This document shows positions 35,197-44,662 of a stretch of DNA of 64,000 nt, piece by piece. The DNA is taken from positions 1 through 64,000 of the forward strand of contig JARBTY010000001.1 in NCBI GenBank assembly GCA_029239935.1, given 5' to 3'. The notes under the pieces are model-generated. The model did no database searches, was not told where the DNA came from, and was given only the letters and a program-made list of their open reading frames with translations. The stretch comes from Clostridia bacterium. Lineage in GTDB: Bacteria > Bacillota_A > Clostridia > Lachnospirales > Cellulosilyticaceae. The translations under genes and the position numbers were made by a program. Numbering within the stretch: position 1 is the stretch's first letter; each line of letters starts with the position of its first letter.

Positions 35197-36189
35197 ATGA
35201 GCGAGTCAAAGGTTTGTATTATCTTTACAGGCGGAACGATATCCATGGATTTAGACGAGGAAACAGGCGCTGCTGTACCTAGATTATCAGGTGAACAAAT
35301 ATTAGCTATGGTTTCGAATAAAGAGAAACTTTCAGATATAGAAGTTATTAATTTTTGTAAGATACCGGGTCCGCATATGACTATTGATAAGCTTCTTGAA
35401 CTAAAAAAGCTTATTCAAGATTTACTTAATAGGCAAGATATAACAGGAGTTATTGTGACCCATGGCACAGATACCTTGGAAGAAACAGCTTATTTCTTAG
35501 ATCTGACTATTAAACATGAAAAACCTGTTGTTGTTGTGGGAGCTATGCGTAACATTTCTGAGCTAGGGTATGATGGATCGAGTAATTTGGCAGCAGGGAT
35601 TTGTGTAGCTATTTCTGAAAAAGCAAGAAATAAAGGAGTCCTTGTCGTTCTTAATGATGAAGTTAACTTAGCTTCAGAAACGGTTAAAACTAATACATCT
35701 TCATTAGATACTTTTCAATCCCCTTATGGTAAGTTTGGCATTGTTGATGCAAATGAATTCATACCTTATAGATATGGGAGCTTTAGGCAATATATCAATA
35801 CGGATGTTGTGGAAAGAAGAGTAGATCTTATTAAGGCGGCTCTTGATATGGATGATCGTTTTATTAAAAGTTCAGTTGATTCAGGGGCTGTCGGTATGGT
35901 TATAGAGGCAATGGGGAGAGGTAATCTGCCTCTTAAAATGCTTGAAGGCGTTAAATATGCTCTTAGCAAAGGGGTCATTGTCATCATTGTATCAAGATGC
36001 GGTGCAGGAAGAGTATTTGAAAGTTACGGTTATGAAGGCGGAGGGAAAGGCCTTTCAGATTTGGGAGCTATCATGGGTGGAGAAGCAAAAGGACTTAAGG
36101 CAAGAATAAAACTTATGTTAGCTCTAGGCAAAACCAAAGACAGAGAGGTCATAAGAGCCTTATTTAAAGAAAAAGACTATACGCTGTGA
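35197..36189 (+). CDS. L-asparaginase family protein
   Basis: A 330-aa amidohydrolase that splits asparagine to aspartate and ammonia. The catalytic threonines sit in FTGGTISM (residues about 9-16) and VTHGTDTLEETAYFLDL (about 88-104), the latter with the Thr-Asp-Lys relay partner Asp. There is no signal peptide, pointing to a cytoplasmic enzyme. The C-terminal GGGKGLSDLGAIMGG region departs from some characterised enzymes, and the family also includes Glu-tRNA(Gln) amidotransferase subunit D, but the length and lack of an extra domain favour asparaginase. It is monocistronic with GAGGAGG and its own terminator. Confidence 0.9.
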   Translation: MSESKVCIIFTGGTISMDLDEETGAAVPRLSGEQILAMVSNKEKLSDIEVINFCKIPGPHMTIDKLLELKKLIQDLLNRQDITGVIVTHGTDTLEETAYFLDLTIKHEKPVVVVGAMRNISELGYDGSSNLAAGICVAISEKARNKGVLVVLNDEVNLASETVKTNTSSLDTFQSPYGKFGIVDANEFIPYRYGSFRQYINTDVVERRVDLIKAALDMDDRFIKSSVDSGAVGMVIEAMGRGNLPLKMLEGVKYALSKGVIVIIVSRCGAGRVFESYGYEGGGKGLSDLGAIMGGEAKGLKARIKLMLALGKTKDREVIRALFKEKDYTL

Positions 36190-36232
36190 TAGAAAATGTT
36201 AAATCTAAAAATTGATGTTTACCAGATAAAGC

Positions 36233-36279
36233 AAAGAGAGTGTTCAAAAAGTCAAATGACTTTTAAACACTCTCTTTTT
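36233..36279 (+). terminator. Terminator after asparaginase
   Basis: AAAGAGAGTGTT (36233-36244) pairs with AACACTCTCTTT (36266-36277); T residues follow. Confidence 0.85.
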
Positions 36280-36403
36280 CGTACAGAAAAGTACGGGATA
36301 ATATTTGACTAAGAAGAATAGGTATTCAAATACATACTAACACTAGTAAAAACTTTTATTTTAAAATTTTTTATAGAGGAAATAATGAAGAAGAGGTGTT
36401 ATT

Positions 36404-37768
36404 TTGAAAAATGTAGATGAAATTTCAATTAGCAGCATTCATGAGATGATAAAAAATAAAGAAATATCTATAGTAGAATTGGTACAGGAATACTTAAAGC
36501 GCATTGCTTTAGTCGATCAAGGACCTAATGGGCTTAACAGCATTTTAGAAATTAATCCGGATGTACTTTTTATTGCTAAAGAGCTGGATGCGAGGCGCAC
36601 TGAGTATACAAGTAAGTTATATGGTGTACCTATTCTTTTAAAAGATAATCTAGATACAGCAGATCGGATGCATACGTCTGCAGGATCGCTGGCGCTGTCT
36701 GAATCATTTGCATCCGCAGATTCAGATATTGCTAAGAACTTAAGGATAAAAGGAGCAGTCCTATTAGGCAAAACCAATATGACTGAATTTGCTAATCACA
36801 TGACAAAAGGCATGAAGGCAGGATACAGTTCAAGAGGAGGAGAGGTGAGATCCCCTTACAATAAAAACAAGAGTCCCTCAGGATCAAGTACAGGATCAGC
36901 TGTTGCTGTGTCGGCCAACCTTTGCGCTGCATCAATCGGTACGGATACTTCCGGCTCCATTATTTCTCCGGCCGTGACAAATGGCATTGTGGGGTTTCGA
37001 CCCTCTATAGGGGCACTTAGTCAAAAAGGCATCATTCCTGTAAGTTTTACAATGGATGCTGCAGGACCTATGACTCGTACTGTAATGGATTCAGCCATAT
37101 TATTTTCTGAACTTACTCATACATTTATCGAAATGAATGAAGGCAGCTTAAAAGGCACAGTTATAGGAATTAACCAGTCTTCTTTACAGAACATGACTCA
37201 TGAAGAAGAAAAAAAGGCCAGAACAGTTATAGAAAACCTTAAAAAAGCAGGTGCAATACTAAAGAAAGTGACGATACCCCAGATACCTAGAAAAGAACTA
37301 AAGCAGATACAACTTTATGAATTTAAGTATAGTCTAAATAAATATCTCTCCAATCTGCCAAGCTCGTTTCGAATTTGTTCACTGAAGGACATTATTGCAT
37401 TTAATGATTTGCATCCAAACCAAACCTTAAAGTACGGACAGACTCTTCTCATTGATGCAGAAGAAAATACAAGGGGAGATTTAAGTGAAATAACTTATAA
37501 ACAATTATTGCAGAGAAGAGAAAAGACTAAAAAGGAAATGGTCAAGCTATTACAGGGACTTGATATCTGCATCATGTTTGAGCAAAATCTTATACTGCAG
37601 TATGTTGGACTCCCAATTATTACGATACCTCAAGGTTTATACAATAATGGTATGCCAAAAGGGATTTATTTAACAGCCCTTAATGATGCAATCCTTTTAA
37701 AACGCGCCTATCAAGTAGAGCAGCTTATTGGGCGCCGAGTACCGCCTAAAATAGCATTTACAGAGTAG
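36404..37768 (+). CDS. Amidase signature family protein
   Basis: A 454-aa hydrolase of carboxamides, related to GatA but not the GatCAB subunit by context. The Ser-cisSer-Lys triad is visible: Lys80 in ILLKDNLDT, Ser161 in GSSTGSAVA and Ser185 in GTDTSGSI. The N-terminal helices (SISSIHEMIKNKEISIVELVQEYL) and SIGALSQKGIIP are also typical. The TTG at 36404 is the start, with AAGAAGAGGTG upstream; no signal peptide. Its substrate cannot be predicted. It lies between two terminated units and is probably transcribed alone. Confidence 0.88.
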   Translation: MKNVDEISISSIHEMIKNKEISIVELVQEYLKRIALVDQGPNGLNSILEINPDVLFIAKELDARRTEYTSKLYGVPILLKDNLDTADRMHTSAGSLALSESFASADSDIAKNLRIKGAVLLGKTNMTEFANHMTKGMKAGYSSRGGEVRSPYNKNKSPSGSSTGSAVAVSANLCAASIGTDTSGSIISPAVTNGIVGFRPSIGALSQKGIIPVSFTMDAAGPMTRTVMDSAILFSELTHTFIEMNEGSLKGTVIGINQSSLQNMTHEEEKKARTVIENLKKAGAILKKVTIPQIPRKELKQIQLYEFKYSLNKYLSNLPSSFRICSLKDIIAFNDLHPNQTLKYGQTLLIDAEENTRGDLSEITYKQLLQRREKTKKEMVKLLQGLDICIMFEQNLILQYVGLPIITIPQGLYNNGMPKGIYLTALNDAILLKRAYQVEQLIGRRVPPKIAFTE

Positions 37769-37914
37769 TTAAGTCTTTAGAATCTGTGATTTTTCTTTGC
37801 TACTGGTAAAATTTTAATAAAACGGCTATAATTTTATTTAGTGCTGCTATGATTCTATTCAATAAAGTTTATATTGACGAGATAAAGAATAGTGCGCCAA
37901 GAAAGGATTAAATC

Positions 37915-40104
37915 ATGTCGAAAAAATTAGTACTTGCAGAAAAACCTAGTGTAGGGAAAGATATAGCCCGTGTACTTAAGTGTCAAAAGTCTGGTAATGG
38001 TTATATAGAAGGAAATGATTATGTGGTAACATGGGCACTCGGGCACTTAGTAGGGCTTGCTGATCCAGAGCATTATGATGATAAATATAAAGTATGGAGC
38101 ATGGATACTCTGCCTATGCTCCCAAAAGAGATGAAACTTGTTGTGCTTAAAGAAAGCGGCAAGCAGTTTCATATTGTTAAAGAGCTGCTTGGACGAAAGG
38201 ATATTACAGAAGTCATTATAGCAACTGATGCAGGAAGAGAAGGAGAACTTGTAGCAAGATGGACGCTGAAGAAAGCTCACTGCAAAAAACCGCTTAAAAG
38301 ACTTTGGATTTCGTCAGTAACAGACAAAGCTATTCTAGAAGGGTTTAAAAACTTAAAACCAGGCAGCAGCTATGAATCTCTTTATAAGGCAGCAGTGTGC
38401 CGTGCAGAAGGAGACTGGCTTGTTGGGCTAAATGTTACGAGAGCACTGACTTGTAAGTACAATGCACAGCTTTCAGCAGGCAGGGTGCAGTCAGCAGCAC
38501 TTGCAATGATTGTAAGGCGGGAAGAGGATATCAGGCATTTTGTACCAAAACCTTATTATACAATCACGGCTAAGTGTCCCGGCTTTAATCTAAGTTATGA
38601 AAGCAAGGATAATAAAAAGCTATTTGACGAAAGTCAAGTGGAAGTCATTCTAAGGGATGCAGCAGGGAAACCAGGCCAAGTTATTGCAGTCAGCTCAGCA
38701 CCCAAAAAACAATATGCACCGCTTCTCTATGATCTTACTGAACTTCAGCGGGATGGGAATAAGTATTTTGGTTTTAGTCCAAAAGAAACACTTTCTATTA
38801 TGCAAAGACTTTACGAAAATCATAAGGTACTTACTTATCCAAGGACAGACTCCAGGTACTTATCAGAAGATATTGTTCCCACACTTAAAGACAGACTAGT
38901 AAGTGTTGCTGATGGAGGGTACAGAGGTTTTGTGATGCCTCTTCTTAATAAAGGTATTAAAGCGCATAAAGGATTTGTAGATAACAGCAGGGTATCAGAC
39001 CACCATGCTATTATTCCTACTGAAGAACCAGTGAGACTCTCAAATCTTAGTAGTGATGAGAGAAAAATATATGACCTTGTTATTAAAAGGTTTTTAAGTG
39101 TGATGATGCCTCCCTATGAGTATACAGCTGTAACGGTTCAGGTTGATATCGGCGGACATGTTTTTGCAGCAAGGGGCAAAAATATCATTTCAAAAGGATG
39201 GAAGGCTCTTTACGATAGAGAAAGTGATGAAATAGAAGATGATGAAGACAAAGATCAAACTTTGCCTGTTTTAGCTAAAGGAGATAGTCTTAAAATAAAT
39301 GCAGTCATTAAGAATAGTCTTATGACAAAGCCACCGGCAAGATTTACAGAAGCAACGCTGCTGTCCGCTATGGAAAAACCTCATCTCTATGTAAGTGTAG
39401 ATAAGGAGTCTGCCAAAACACTTGGAGCGACAGGCGGCATTGGGACCGTTGCGACAAGGGCAGATATTATAGAGAAACTCTACAACATGTACTATATTGA
39501 AAAAAATGGAAAAGATATTCTCCCCACTTCAAAAGGCAAACAGCTTATTGAGCTCGTACCGGAAGAACTTAAATCCCCTCTTCTTACAGCTAAATGGGAA
39601 ATGACACTTGAACAAATAAGTTTAGGAAAACAAAACCCCAATGAGTTTATGGAAAAGATTAGGGCGTACAGTAGTAGCTTAGTTAAAGATGTGAAATCCA
39701 GCAATGATAAATATATACATGACAATTTAACAGGTAAAAGATGTCCTAACTGCTCTAAATTTATGTTAGAAGTTAAAGGCAAATATGGGATGATGTATGT
39801 ATGCCAGGACAGAAGTTGCGGGTACAAAGAAACCATTAGTAAATTTACAAATGTAAGATGCCCGCAGTGTCACAAAAAATTAGAGCAAAGAGGAGACGGA
39901 GAAGGGGCAATCTATATTTGTACAACCTGTACTTTTAGGCAAAAAGTAGCAGCTTATAATAAGCAGTATAGGAATTCAGGGGAAAAGCTTAACAAAAAAG
40001 ATGTAGGCAAATACCTCAAAAAAATACAAAAAGAAAACGAAGAAGGCGGGAACTTTGCTTTTGCAGAAGCCTTTAGTAAACTTAATAAGGATAATAAAAA
40101 ATAA
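37915..40104 (+). CDS. topB: DNA topoisomerase III
   Basis: A 729-aa type IA topoisomerase that resolves single-stranded entanglements. TOPRIM residues are in LAEKPSVGKDIARVL and ATDAGREGELVARW. The active-site tyrosine is Tyr308 in VLTYPRTDSRYLS. SAGRVQSAALAMI and ARFTEATLLSAME are typical. Two C-terminal zinc-ribbon motifs (CPNCSKFM with CQDRSC; CPQCHKKL with CTTC) follow, as in the TopB-like group of clostridia. Length agrees with the family. GAAAGGATT precedes the ATG and trmL follows 25 bp later. Confidence 0.95.
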   Translation: MSKKLVLAEKPSVGKDIARVLKCQKSGNGYIEGNDYVVTWALGHLVGLADPEHYDDKYKVWSMDTLPMLPKEMKLVVLKESGKQFHIVKELLGRKDITEVIIATDAGREGELVARWTLKKAHCKKPLKRLWISSVTDKAILEGFKNLKPGSSYESLYKAAVCRAEGDWLVGLNVTRALTCKYNAQLSAGRVQSAALAMIVRREEDIRHFVPKPYYTITAKCPGFNLSYESKDNKKLFDESQVEVILRDAAGKPGQVIAVSSAPKKQYAPLLYDLTELQRDGNKYFGFSPKETLSIMQRLYENHKVLTYPRTDSRYLSEDIVPTLKDRLVSVADGGYRGFVMPLLNKGIKAHKGFVDNSRVSDHHAIIPTEEPVRLSNLSSDERKIYDLVIKRFLSVMMPPYEYTAVTVQVDIGGHVFAARGKNIISKGWKALYDRESDEIEDDEDKDQTLPVLAKGDSLKINAVIKNSLMTKPPARFTEATLLSAMEKPHLYVSVDKESAKTLGATGGIGTVATRADIIEKLYNMYYIEKNGKDILPTSKGKQLIELVPEELKSPLLTAKWEMTLEQISLGKQNPNEFMEKIRAYSSSLVKDVKSSNDKYIHDNLTGKRCPNCSKFMLEVKGKYGMMYVCQDRSCGYKETISKFTNVRCPQCHKKLEQRGDGEGAIYICTTCTFRQKVAAYNKQYRNSGEKLNKKDVGKYLKKIQKENEEGGNFAFAEAFSKLNKDNKK

Positions 40105-40129
40105 AGACAAAAGAAATAGAGGAGAAAAG

Positions 40130-40618
40130 ATGAATATTGTTTTACATGAACCAGAAATACCACAAAACACAGGTAATATAGCAAGAACTTGCGCGGCAAC
40201 AGGAGCCAAGCTGCATCTGATTGAACCTTTAGGGTTTTCAATTGATGATAAAAGTATCAAAAGAGCAGGCCTCGATTACTGGCATCTTGTTGATGTAAGA
40301 ACTTATAAAAACTTTGAAGAGTTTGTTGCTAAAAATAATAATCCTAAAATTTATATGGCTACGACTAAGTCTAAACAAACCTACACAGAAGTCACTTATG
40401 AAAAAGATGCGTTCATTATGTTTGGCAAAGAAACAGCAGGAATACCAGAAGAAATCCTATTGCAATATAAGCCAACTGCTATAAGAATCCCTATGATAAG
40501 AGAAGCTCGGTCACTTAATCTATCTAATTCTGCAGCTATTGTATTATATGAAGCGCTAAGACAGAATGAATTTGAAGCGCTGGAGACAAAAGGGCAGCTT
40601 CATCATTATGAGTGGTAA
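40130..40618 (+). CDS. trmL: tRNA (cytidine/uridine-34-2'-O)-methyltransferase
   Basis: A 162-aa SPOUT-class (trefoil-knot) methyltransferase that modifies the wobble base of tRNA(Leu). It has the start MNIVLHEPEIPQNTGNIART and the knot motifs MFGKETAGIPEEIL, IRIPM and RSLNLSNSAAIVLYEALR, all characteristic of TrmL/YibK. ATG 40130 has GAGGAG 6 nt upstream; the frame is open back to 40055 but that overlaps topB. Probably cotranscribed with topB. Confidence 0.95.
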   Translation: MNIVLHEPEIPQNTGNIARTCAATGAKLHLIEPLGFSIDDKSIKRAGLDYWHLVDVRTYKNFEEFVAKNNNPKIYMATTKSKQTYTEVTYEKDAFIMFGKETAGIPEEILLQYKPTAIRIPMIREARSLNLSNSAAIVLYEALRQNEFEALETKGQLHHYEW

Positions 40619-40729
40619 ATAAAAATAGTTTATTCTAAAGTGTATAATAATTGAAAAACCTTTCCATAATATAAAATGATTATTTTTCTACCATTTATAT
40701 GGATAAGATGTACATTTTAGGAGGGAATT

Positions 40730-41431
40730 ATGAAAAACTTTAGGAGATGTGTATTTATAGTGAGCTTGCTGTTTTTACCTATAATACAGGTCTACGCAAG
40801 TGATGAAATTTCAAATAAAATTTTTCCAACTTACACAGGAATATCAGGCAAAATTACTGGAAAAGATATTAATATAAGAAGGTATCCCAACATTTATGCA
40901 AATGTTATGACACGTGTTGATAATAAAGAGGTTCGTGTAGTTGGTCAAAATGAGGAATGGTATAAAATTACCATGAATAACGAGGAAGGCTGGGTCTATA
41001 AGCAGTACGTAGAGGTCAGCTTGCCGGATCAGGTTCCTTACAGCAAAATATTAGGAGAAGAAATTGTTGATTATGGCAAGCAGTTTATTGGAACTCCTTA
41101 TATATGGGGAGGCAATGATCTTAAAAGAGGTGTAGACTGTTCCGGACTTACCAAGGAAATTTATAAGACCTTTGATATTGATATCAGCAGAGTATCCTAT
41201 ATGCAGGTTAGAGACGGCAAACGCATTTCAAAGTCAGAGCTTATGCCAGGAGACTTGGTTTTTTTTGATACCTCGGGTAAAAATAGAGGGAATATATCTC
41301 ATGTAGGTATTTATGCTGGCGGTAATAGATTTTTACATGCAGACGGTAAAAAAGGCGTTATGATCAGCAGTCTTAATAGTCCTTACTATACAAGAAATTA
41401 TGTTACAGGTGCACGTATTATTAAAGTTTAA
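40730..41431 (+). CDS. Secreted NlpC/P60 peptidase with SH3 domain
   Basis: A 233-aa cell-wall hydrolase. Residues 1-24 are a Sec signal peptide ending near VYASDE. An SH3b-like domain (about 38-95, GKDINIRRYPNIYANVM) likely binds peptidoglycan. The NlpC/P60 domain (about 105-233) has the catalytic Cys in GVDCSGLTKEIY (about 133), His in ISHVGIYAGG and a third polar residue, His, in FLHADG. Such enzymes cut gamma-D-Glu-diamino acid links. AGGAGGG precedes the ATG; a terminator follows. Confidence 0.92.
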   Translation: MKNFRRCVFIVSLLFLPIIQVYASDEISNKIFPTYTGISGKITGKDINIRRYPNIYANVMTRVDNKEVRVVGQNEEWYKITMNNEEGWVYKQYVEVSLPDQVPYSKILGEEIVDYGKQFIGTPYIWGGNDLKRGVDCSGLTKEIYKTFDIDISRVSYMQVRDGKRISKSELMPGDLVFFDTSGKNRGNISHVGIYAGGNRFLHADGKKGVMISSLNSPYYTRNYVTGARIIKV

Positions 41432-41434
41432 CAT

Positions 41435-41480
41435 AAATCCTTGGATTAAGTATATTTAATCCAAGGATTTATATTTATCA
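41435..41480 (+). terminator. Terminator after NlpC/P60 gene
   Basis: Perfect 15-bp arms (41435-41449 and 41456-41470) enclose a 6-nt loop; the following tail is AT-rich rather than a pure T run. Confidence 0.75.
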
Positions 41481-41562
41481 AAAAATGTACATATTTTCAA
41501 AACCTTTAAGATGTGTCATAATAAATAGAGCTTTATATTCTATATCTATAAGAGGTTAAGTG

Positions 41563-43965
41563 ATGAATGAAAAAACTTTATATAAATTAGAGTTTCACAA
41601 GATAAGAGAACTTTTAAAGAATTTTGCCTTAACAGATGCAGGAAAAGACGTCATTGGCATTTTAATGCCGCTGTCTGATTTTGAGGCTGTTAAAGTGCTT
41701 CAGAAAGAAACCGCTGAAGCGATTAATATGAGTATCAAAAAAGGAAGAATCCCCCTTTCAAATCTTAAAGAAATCAGGCAGATTTTAAAAAGAGTAGAAA
41801 TTGGAGCCATATTAAGCAGCAGTGAGATATTAAATATAAGAGATATTCTCCGCACATCAAGACAAGTTAAAAATTATCAAAAGGAAGATCATCAAAAAGA
41901 GACTGTCTATGAGCACTTAGAGGGTTACTTTGAGAGTCTATCTACTTATGCCGCGCTCGAACGTGAAATAGACAGATGTATTATTGCACCGGAACAATTT
42001 GCAGATGCTGCAACCAATGAACTTTTCCATATCAGAAAACAAATGAAATCAGTAAACGGTAAAATAAAAGAAACGCTTCAAAGCATTATCCATTCAAGCC
42101 GTACCCACGATATGCTTCAGGAAGCCGTTATTACGATGAGACGAGACAGATACTGTATTCCTGTTAAAATCGAGTACAAAAATCAGTTTAAAGGGATTGT
42201 GCATGATCAGTCCGCAACAGGAGCAACCGTCTTTATTGAACCTATTGCCGTTGTTGAGCTTAGTAATGAGCTTAAGGTGCTAGAGACAAAAGAAGAGCAG
42301 GAAATAGAGAAAATACTTATTGACCTTACTAATGAAATAGCTGGAATTACTTCATTTCTTGCTATTAATTATGAGGCACTCATTAAACTGGATGTCATCT
42401 TTGCGCGTTCGGAGTTTTCGCTGAAGTATGACTGCAGAGAGCCAAGGCTTAATCATAACGGGTTTACACGTTTAAAACGTGCAAGACATCCTCTTTTGGA
42501 TAAAGAAACGGTTGTACCTATTGATATTCATATAGGGAAAGAGTTTACAACGCTTCTTATCACAGGACCTAATACAGGAGGAAAAACAGTTGCACTAAAG
42601 ACAGTGGGGCTCTTTACACTTATGGCAGAGGCGGGGCTTCAGATACCGGCAGCAGAAGGATGCGAAATTGCAGTCTTTGATGAGATTTATGCTGACCTAG
42701 GGGACGAACAAAGTATTGAGCAGAGTTTAAGTACGTTTTCAGCTCATATGACTAATATCGTTAATATCTTGGAGCATATGACGACAAACTCTCTTGTTCT
42801 AATGGATGAAGTAGGGTCAGGAACAGACCCTGTTGAAGGGGCAGCCCTTGCTATGGCTATTTTAGAGCACCTTAGAAAGCAGCAAATCAGGACAGTTGCG
42901 ACGACTCATTACAGCGAACTGAAACTCTATGCTGTTTCAACAGATGGTGTTGAAAATGCAAGTTTTGAATTTAACCTGGAGACTTTATCGCCTACTTACA
43001 GACTTCTTATTGGCATTCCAGGAAAAAGTAATGCATTTGCTATATCCATGAAGCTTGGACTTTCTGAGTTTTTAATTGAAGAGGCTAAGGCTTACTTGCA
43101 CAAAGAAAGTGTCAAGATGGAGGACATTCTTGTAGATCTTGAAGAGAGTAAGAAGCTTGCTGAAATAGAGAGCGCTCGTGCTAAAGAATTTAGGAATGAG
43201 GCAGAGCGTTTAAGAGAAGAAATTAAAAATGAGAGACAAAAAATAGAAAAGACTAGAAAAAAAATATTAGAAAGAGCTGAGCTTAAGGCCAAAGAAATCC
43301 TTAAGGAAGCGGAAGCTGAAACCGATAAAATATTAAAAGAAGTTAGAAATGCAGCCCGTAAGGCACAAGTCACCATTGACGAGGGCAGCCTGCAGGAAGT
43401 TAAGAAAAATATGAAGCATACTGCTGAGAAACAGACACAGCAAATAAACAAATCTTTAGGAACAAAAAGTACTTCTATTAAGAAATTAAAAGAAGTAACT
43501 GTTGGAGAAGAAGTTATGGTGACATCTCTTATGCAGCAAGGTATTGTTATTGAACCATTAGATAGCAGCGGCCATGTTGTAGTAAGACTAGGAATTATTC
43601 CAATGAAGGTACACATTTCAAATCTTCAAAGAGCAGAAAGTATGCAAAAGGAAGATAAGAAGACCAAACCTGCTAAAAAAGTGCAGGGGACTGTAAGCTA
43701 CCATATCTCAAAAACAAGTACCATATCCCCTGAGATTGATGTGAGAGGGATGTTAGCAGATGAGGCCACTCAGACAGTCGACAAATATTTAGATGATGCA
43801 TATTTGGCAGGGTTAAAACAAGTTACAATCATACATGGGAAAGGAACCGGCGCACTCCGGGCGGCTATTACGACTATGCTCAAAAAACATCCGCATATAG
43901 AAGGGCATAGACCAGGTAAATATGGAGAAGGCGAAATGGGAGTTACCATTGTAACCATTAAATAG
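41563..43965 (+). CDS. mutS2: Endonuclease MutS2
   Basis: An 800-aa MutS-family ATPase with a C-terminal Smr nuclease domain, involved in suppressing recombination and, in some species, rescuing collided ribosomes. It has the MutS core and lever helices (1-320), Walker A GPNTGGKT (about 335-342), LMDEVGSGTDPVEG (Walker B), TTHYSELK, a long charged coiled coil (about 515-640), a KOW-like stretch, and Smr (about 720-800) with DVRGM and IIHGKGTGALR. ATG 41563 is used with AGAGG upstream; GTG 41560 is an alternative. A two-component system follows 16 bp later. Confidence 0.94.
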   Translation: MNEKTLYKLEFHKIRELLKNFALTDAGKDVIGILMPLSDFEAVKVLQKETAEAINMSIKKGRIPLSNLKEIRQILKRVEIGAILSSSEILNIRDILRTSRQVKNYQKEDHQKETVYEHLEGYFESLSTYAALEREIDRCIIAPEQFADAATNELFHIRKQMKSVNGKIKETLQSIIHSSRTHDMLQEAVITMRRDRYCIPVKIEYKNQFKGIVHDQSATGATVFIEPIAVVELSNELKVLETKEEQEIEKILIDLTNEIAGITSFLAINYEALIKLDVIFARSEFSLKYDCREPRLNHNGFTRLKRARHPLLDKETVVPIDIHIGKEFTTLLITGPNTGGKTVALKTVGLFTLMAEAGLQIPAAEGCEIAVFDEIYADLGDEQSIEQSLSTFSAHMTNIVNILEHMTTNSLVLMDEVGSGTDPVEGAALAMAILEHLRKQQIRTVATTHYSELKLYAVSTDGVENASFEFNLETLSPTYRLLIGIPGKSNAFAISMKLGLSEFLIEEAKAYLHKESVKMEDILVDLEESKKLAEIESARAKEFRNEAERLREEIKNERQKIEKTRKKILERAELKAKEILKEAEAETDKILKEVRNAARKAQVTIDEGSLQEVKKNMKHTAEKQTQQINKSLGTKSTSIKKLKEVTVGEEVMVTSLMQQGIVIEPLDSSGHVVVRLGIIPMKVHISNLQRAESMQKEDKKTKPAKKVQGTVSYHISKTSTISPEIDVRGMLADEATQTVDKYLDDAYLAGLKQVTIIHGKGTGALRAAITTMLKKHPHIEGHRPGKYGEGEMGVTIVTIK

Positions 43966-43981
43966 AGGAGGGCAAATACGA

Positions 43982-44662
43982 ATGATAAAAGTGCTTATTG
44001 TAGATGATGATGCGAATATATCAGAGCTGATTTCTTTGTATCTGAAAAAAGAAGGCTATCAGACAAAAGAAGTTTATAATGGAAGAGAAGCGCTTGAAAC
44101 CTTTGAAGAGTATAGACCAGACATTGTTTTATTAGATATCATGCTTCCAGAAGTAGATGGCTATGATGTATGCAAAGAAATTCGAAGGATTAATAAAACA
44201 CCTATTATTATGCTGACTGCAAAGGGAGAGGTATTTGATAAGGTGCTAGGACTTGAATTAGGAGCAGATGATTATATCGTTAAACCATTTGATCCCAAAG
44301 AGCTTATTGCAAGAGTAAAAGCCGTTTTAAGACGCTGTATTAAGCAAAGTGAACCAGCCAAGGTAAGAAACAGAATTATGCTGGATAATCTTATTATTGA
44401 TAAAGATAATTATTCTGTTACGTATGAAGGTCATTTGATTGAACTGCCCCCTAAAGAACTGGAGGTTTTATATTTTTTAGCCAGTCATCCTATGCAGGTA
44501 TTCACAAGAGAGCAGCTTCTTGACAAAATATGGGGGTATGATTTCGTTGGGGATACAAGAACTGTAGATGTACACATTAAAAGACTAAGGGATAAGTTTG
44601 AGGGTGATCATACATGGAGCATAAAAACCGTATGGGGAGTAGGTTACAAATTCGAAAACTAA
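43982..44662 (+). CDS. Response regulator, OmpR/PhoB family
   Basis: A 226-aa DNA-binding regulator. The receiver domain shows VDDDANISELI, phospho-acceptor Asp52 in VLLDIMLPEVDGY, Thr in MLTAKGE and Lys in DYIVKPFDPKEL. The C-terminal winged helix (about 130-226) ends in TVDVHIKRLRDKF and VWGVGYKFE. GAGGAGGGC precedes the ATG. It overlaps the partner kinase gene by 49 nt. TTNACA boxes at 11-bp spacing in front of the downstream htrA gene are a likely binding site. Confidence 0.93.
   Translation: MIKVLIVDDDANISELISLYLKKEGYQTKEVYNGREALETFEEYRPDIVLLDIMLPEVDGYDVCKEIRRINKTPIIMLTAKGEVFDKVLGLELGADDYIVKPFDPKELIARVKAVLRRCIKQSEPAKVRNRIMLDNLIIDKDNYSVTYEGHLIELPPKELEVLYFLASHPMQVFTREQLLDKIWGYDFVGDTRTVDVHIKRLRDKFEGDHTWSIKTVWGVGYKFEN

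Noticed and set aside
43092..43616. 174-codon open frame on the minus strand inside mutS2
   Set aside because: It is the antisense shadow of the Lys/Glu-rich coiled coil, rich in Ser and Leu, with no ribosome site or family features.
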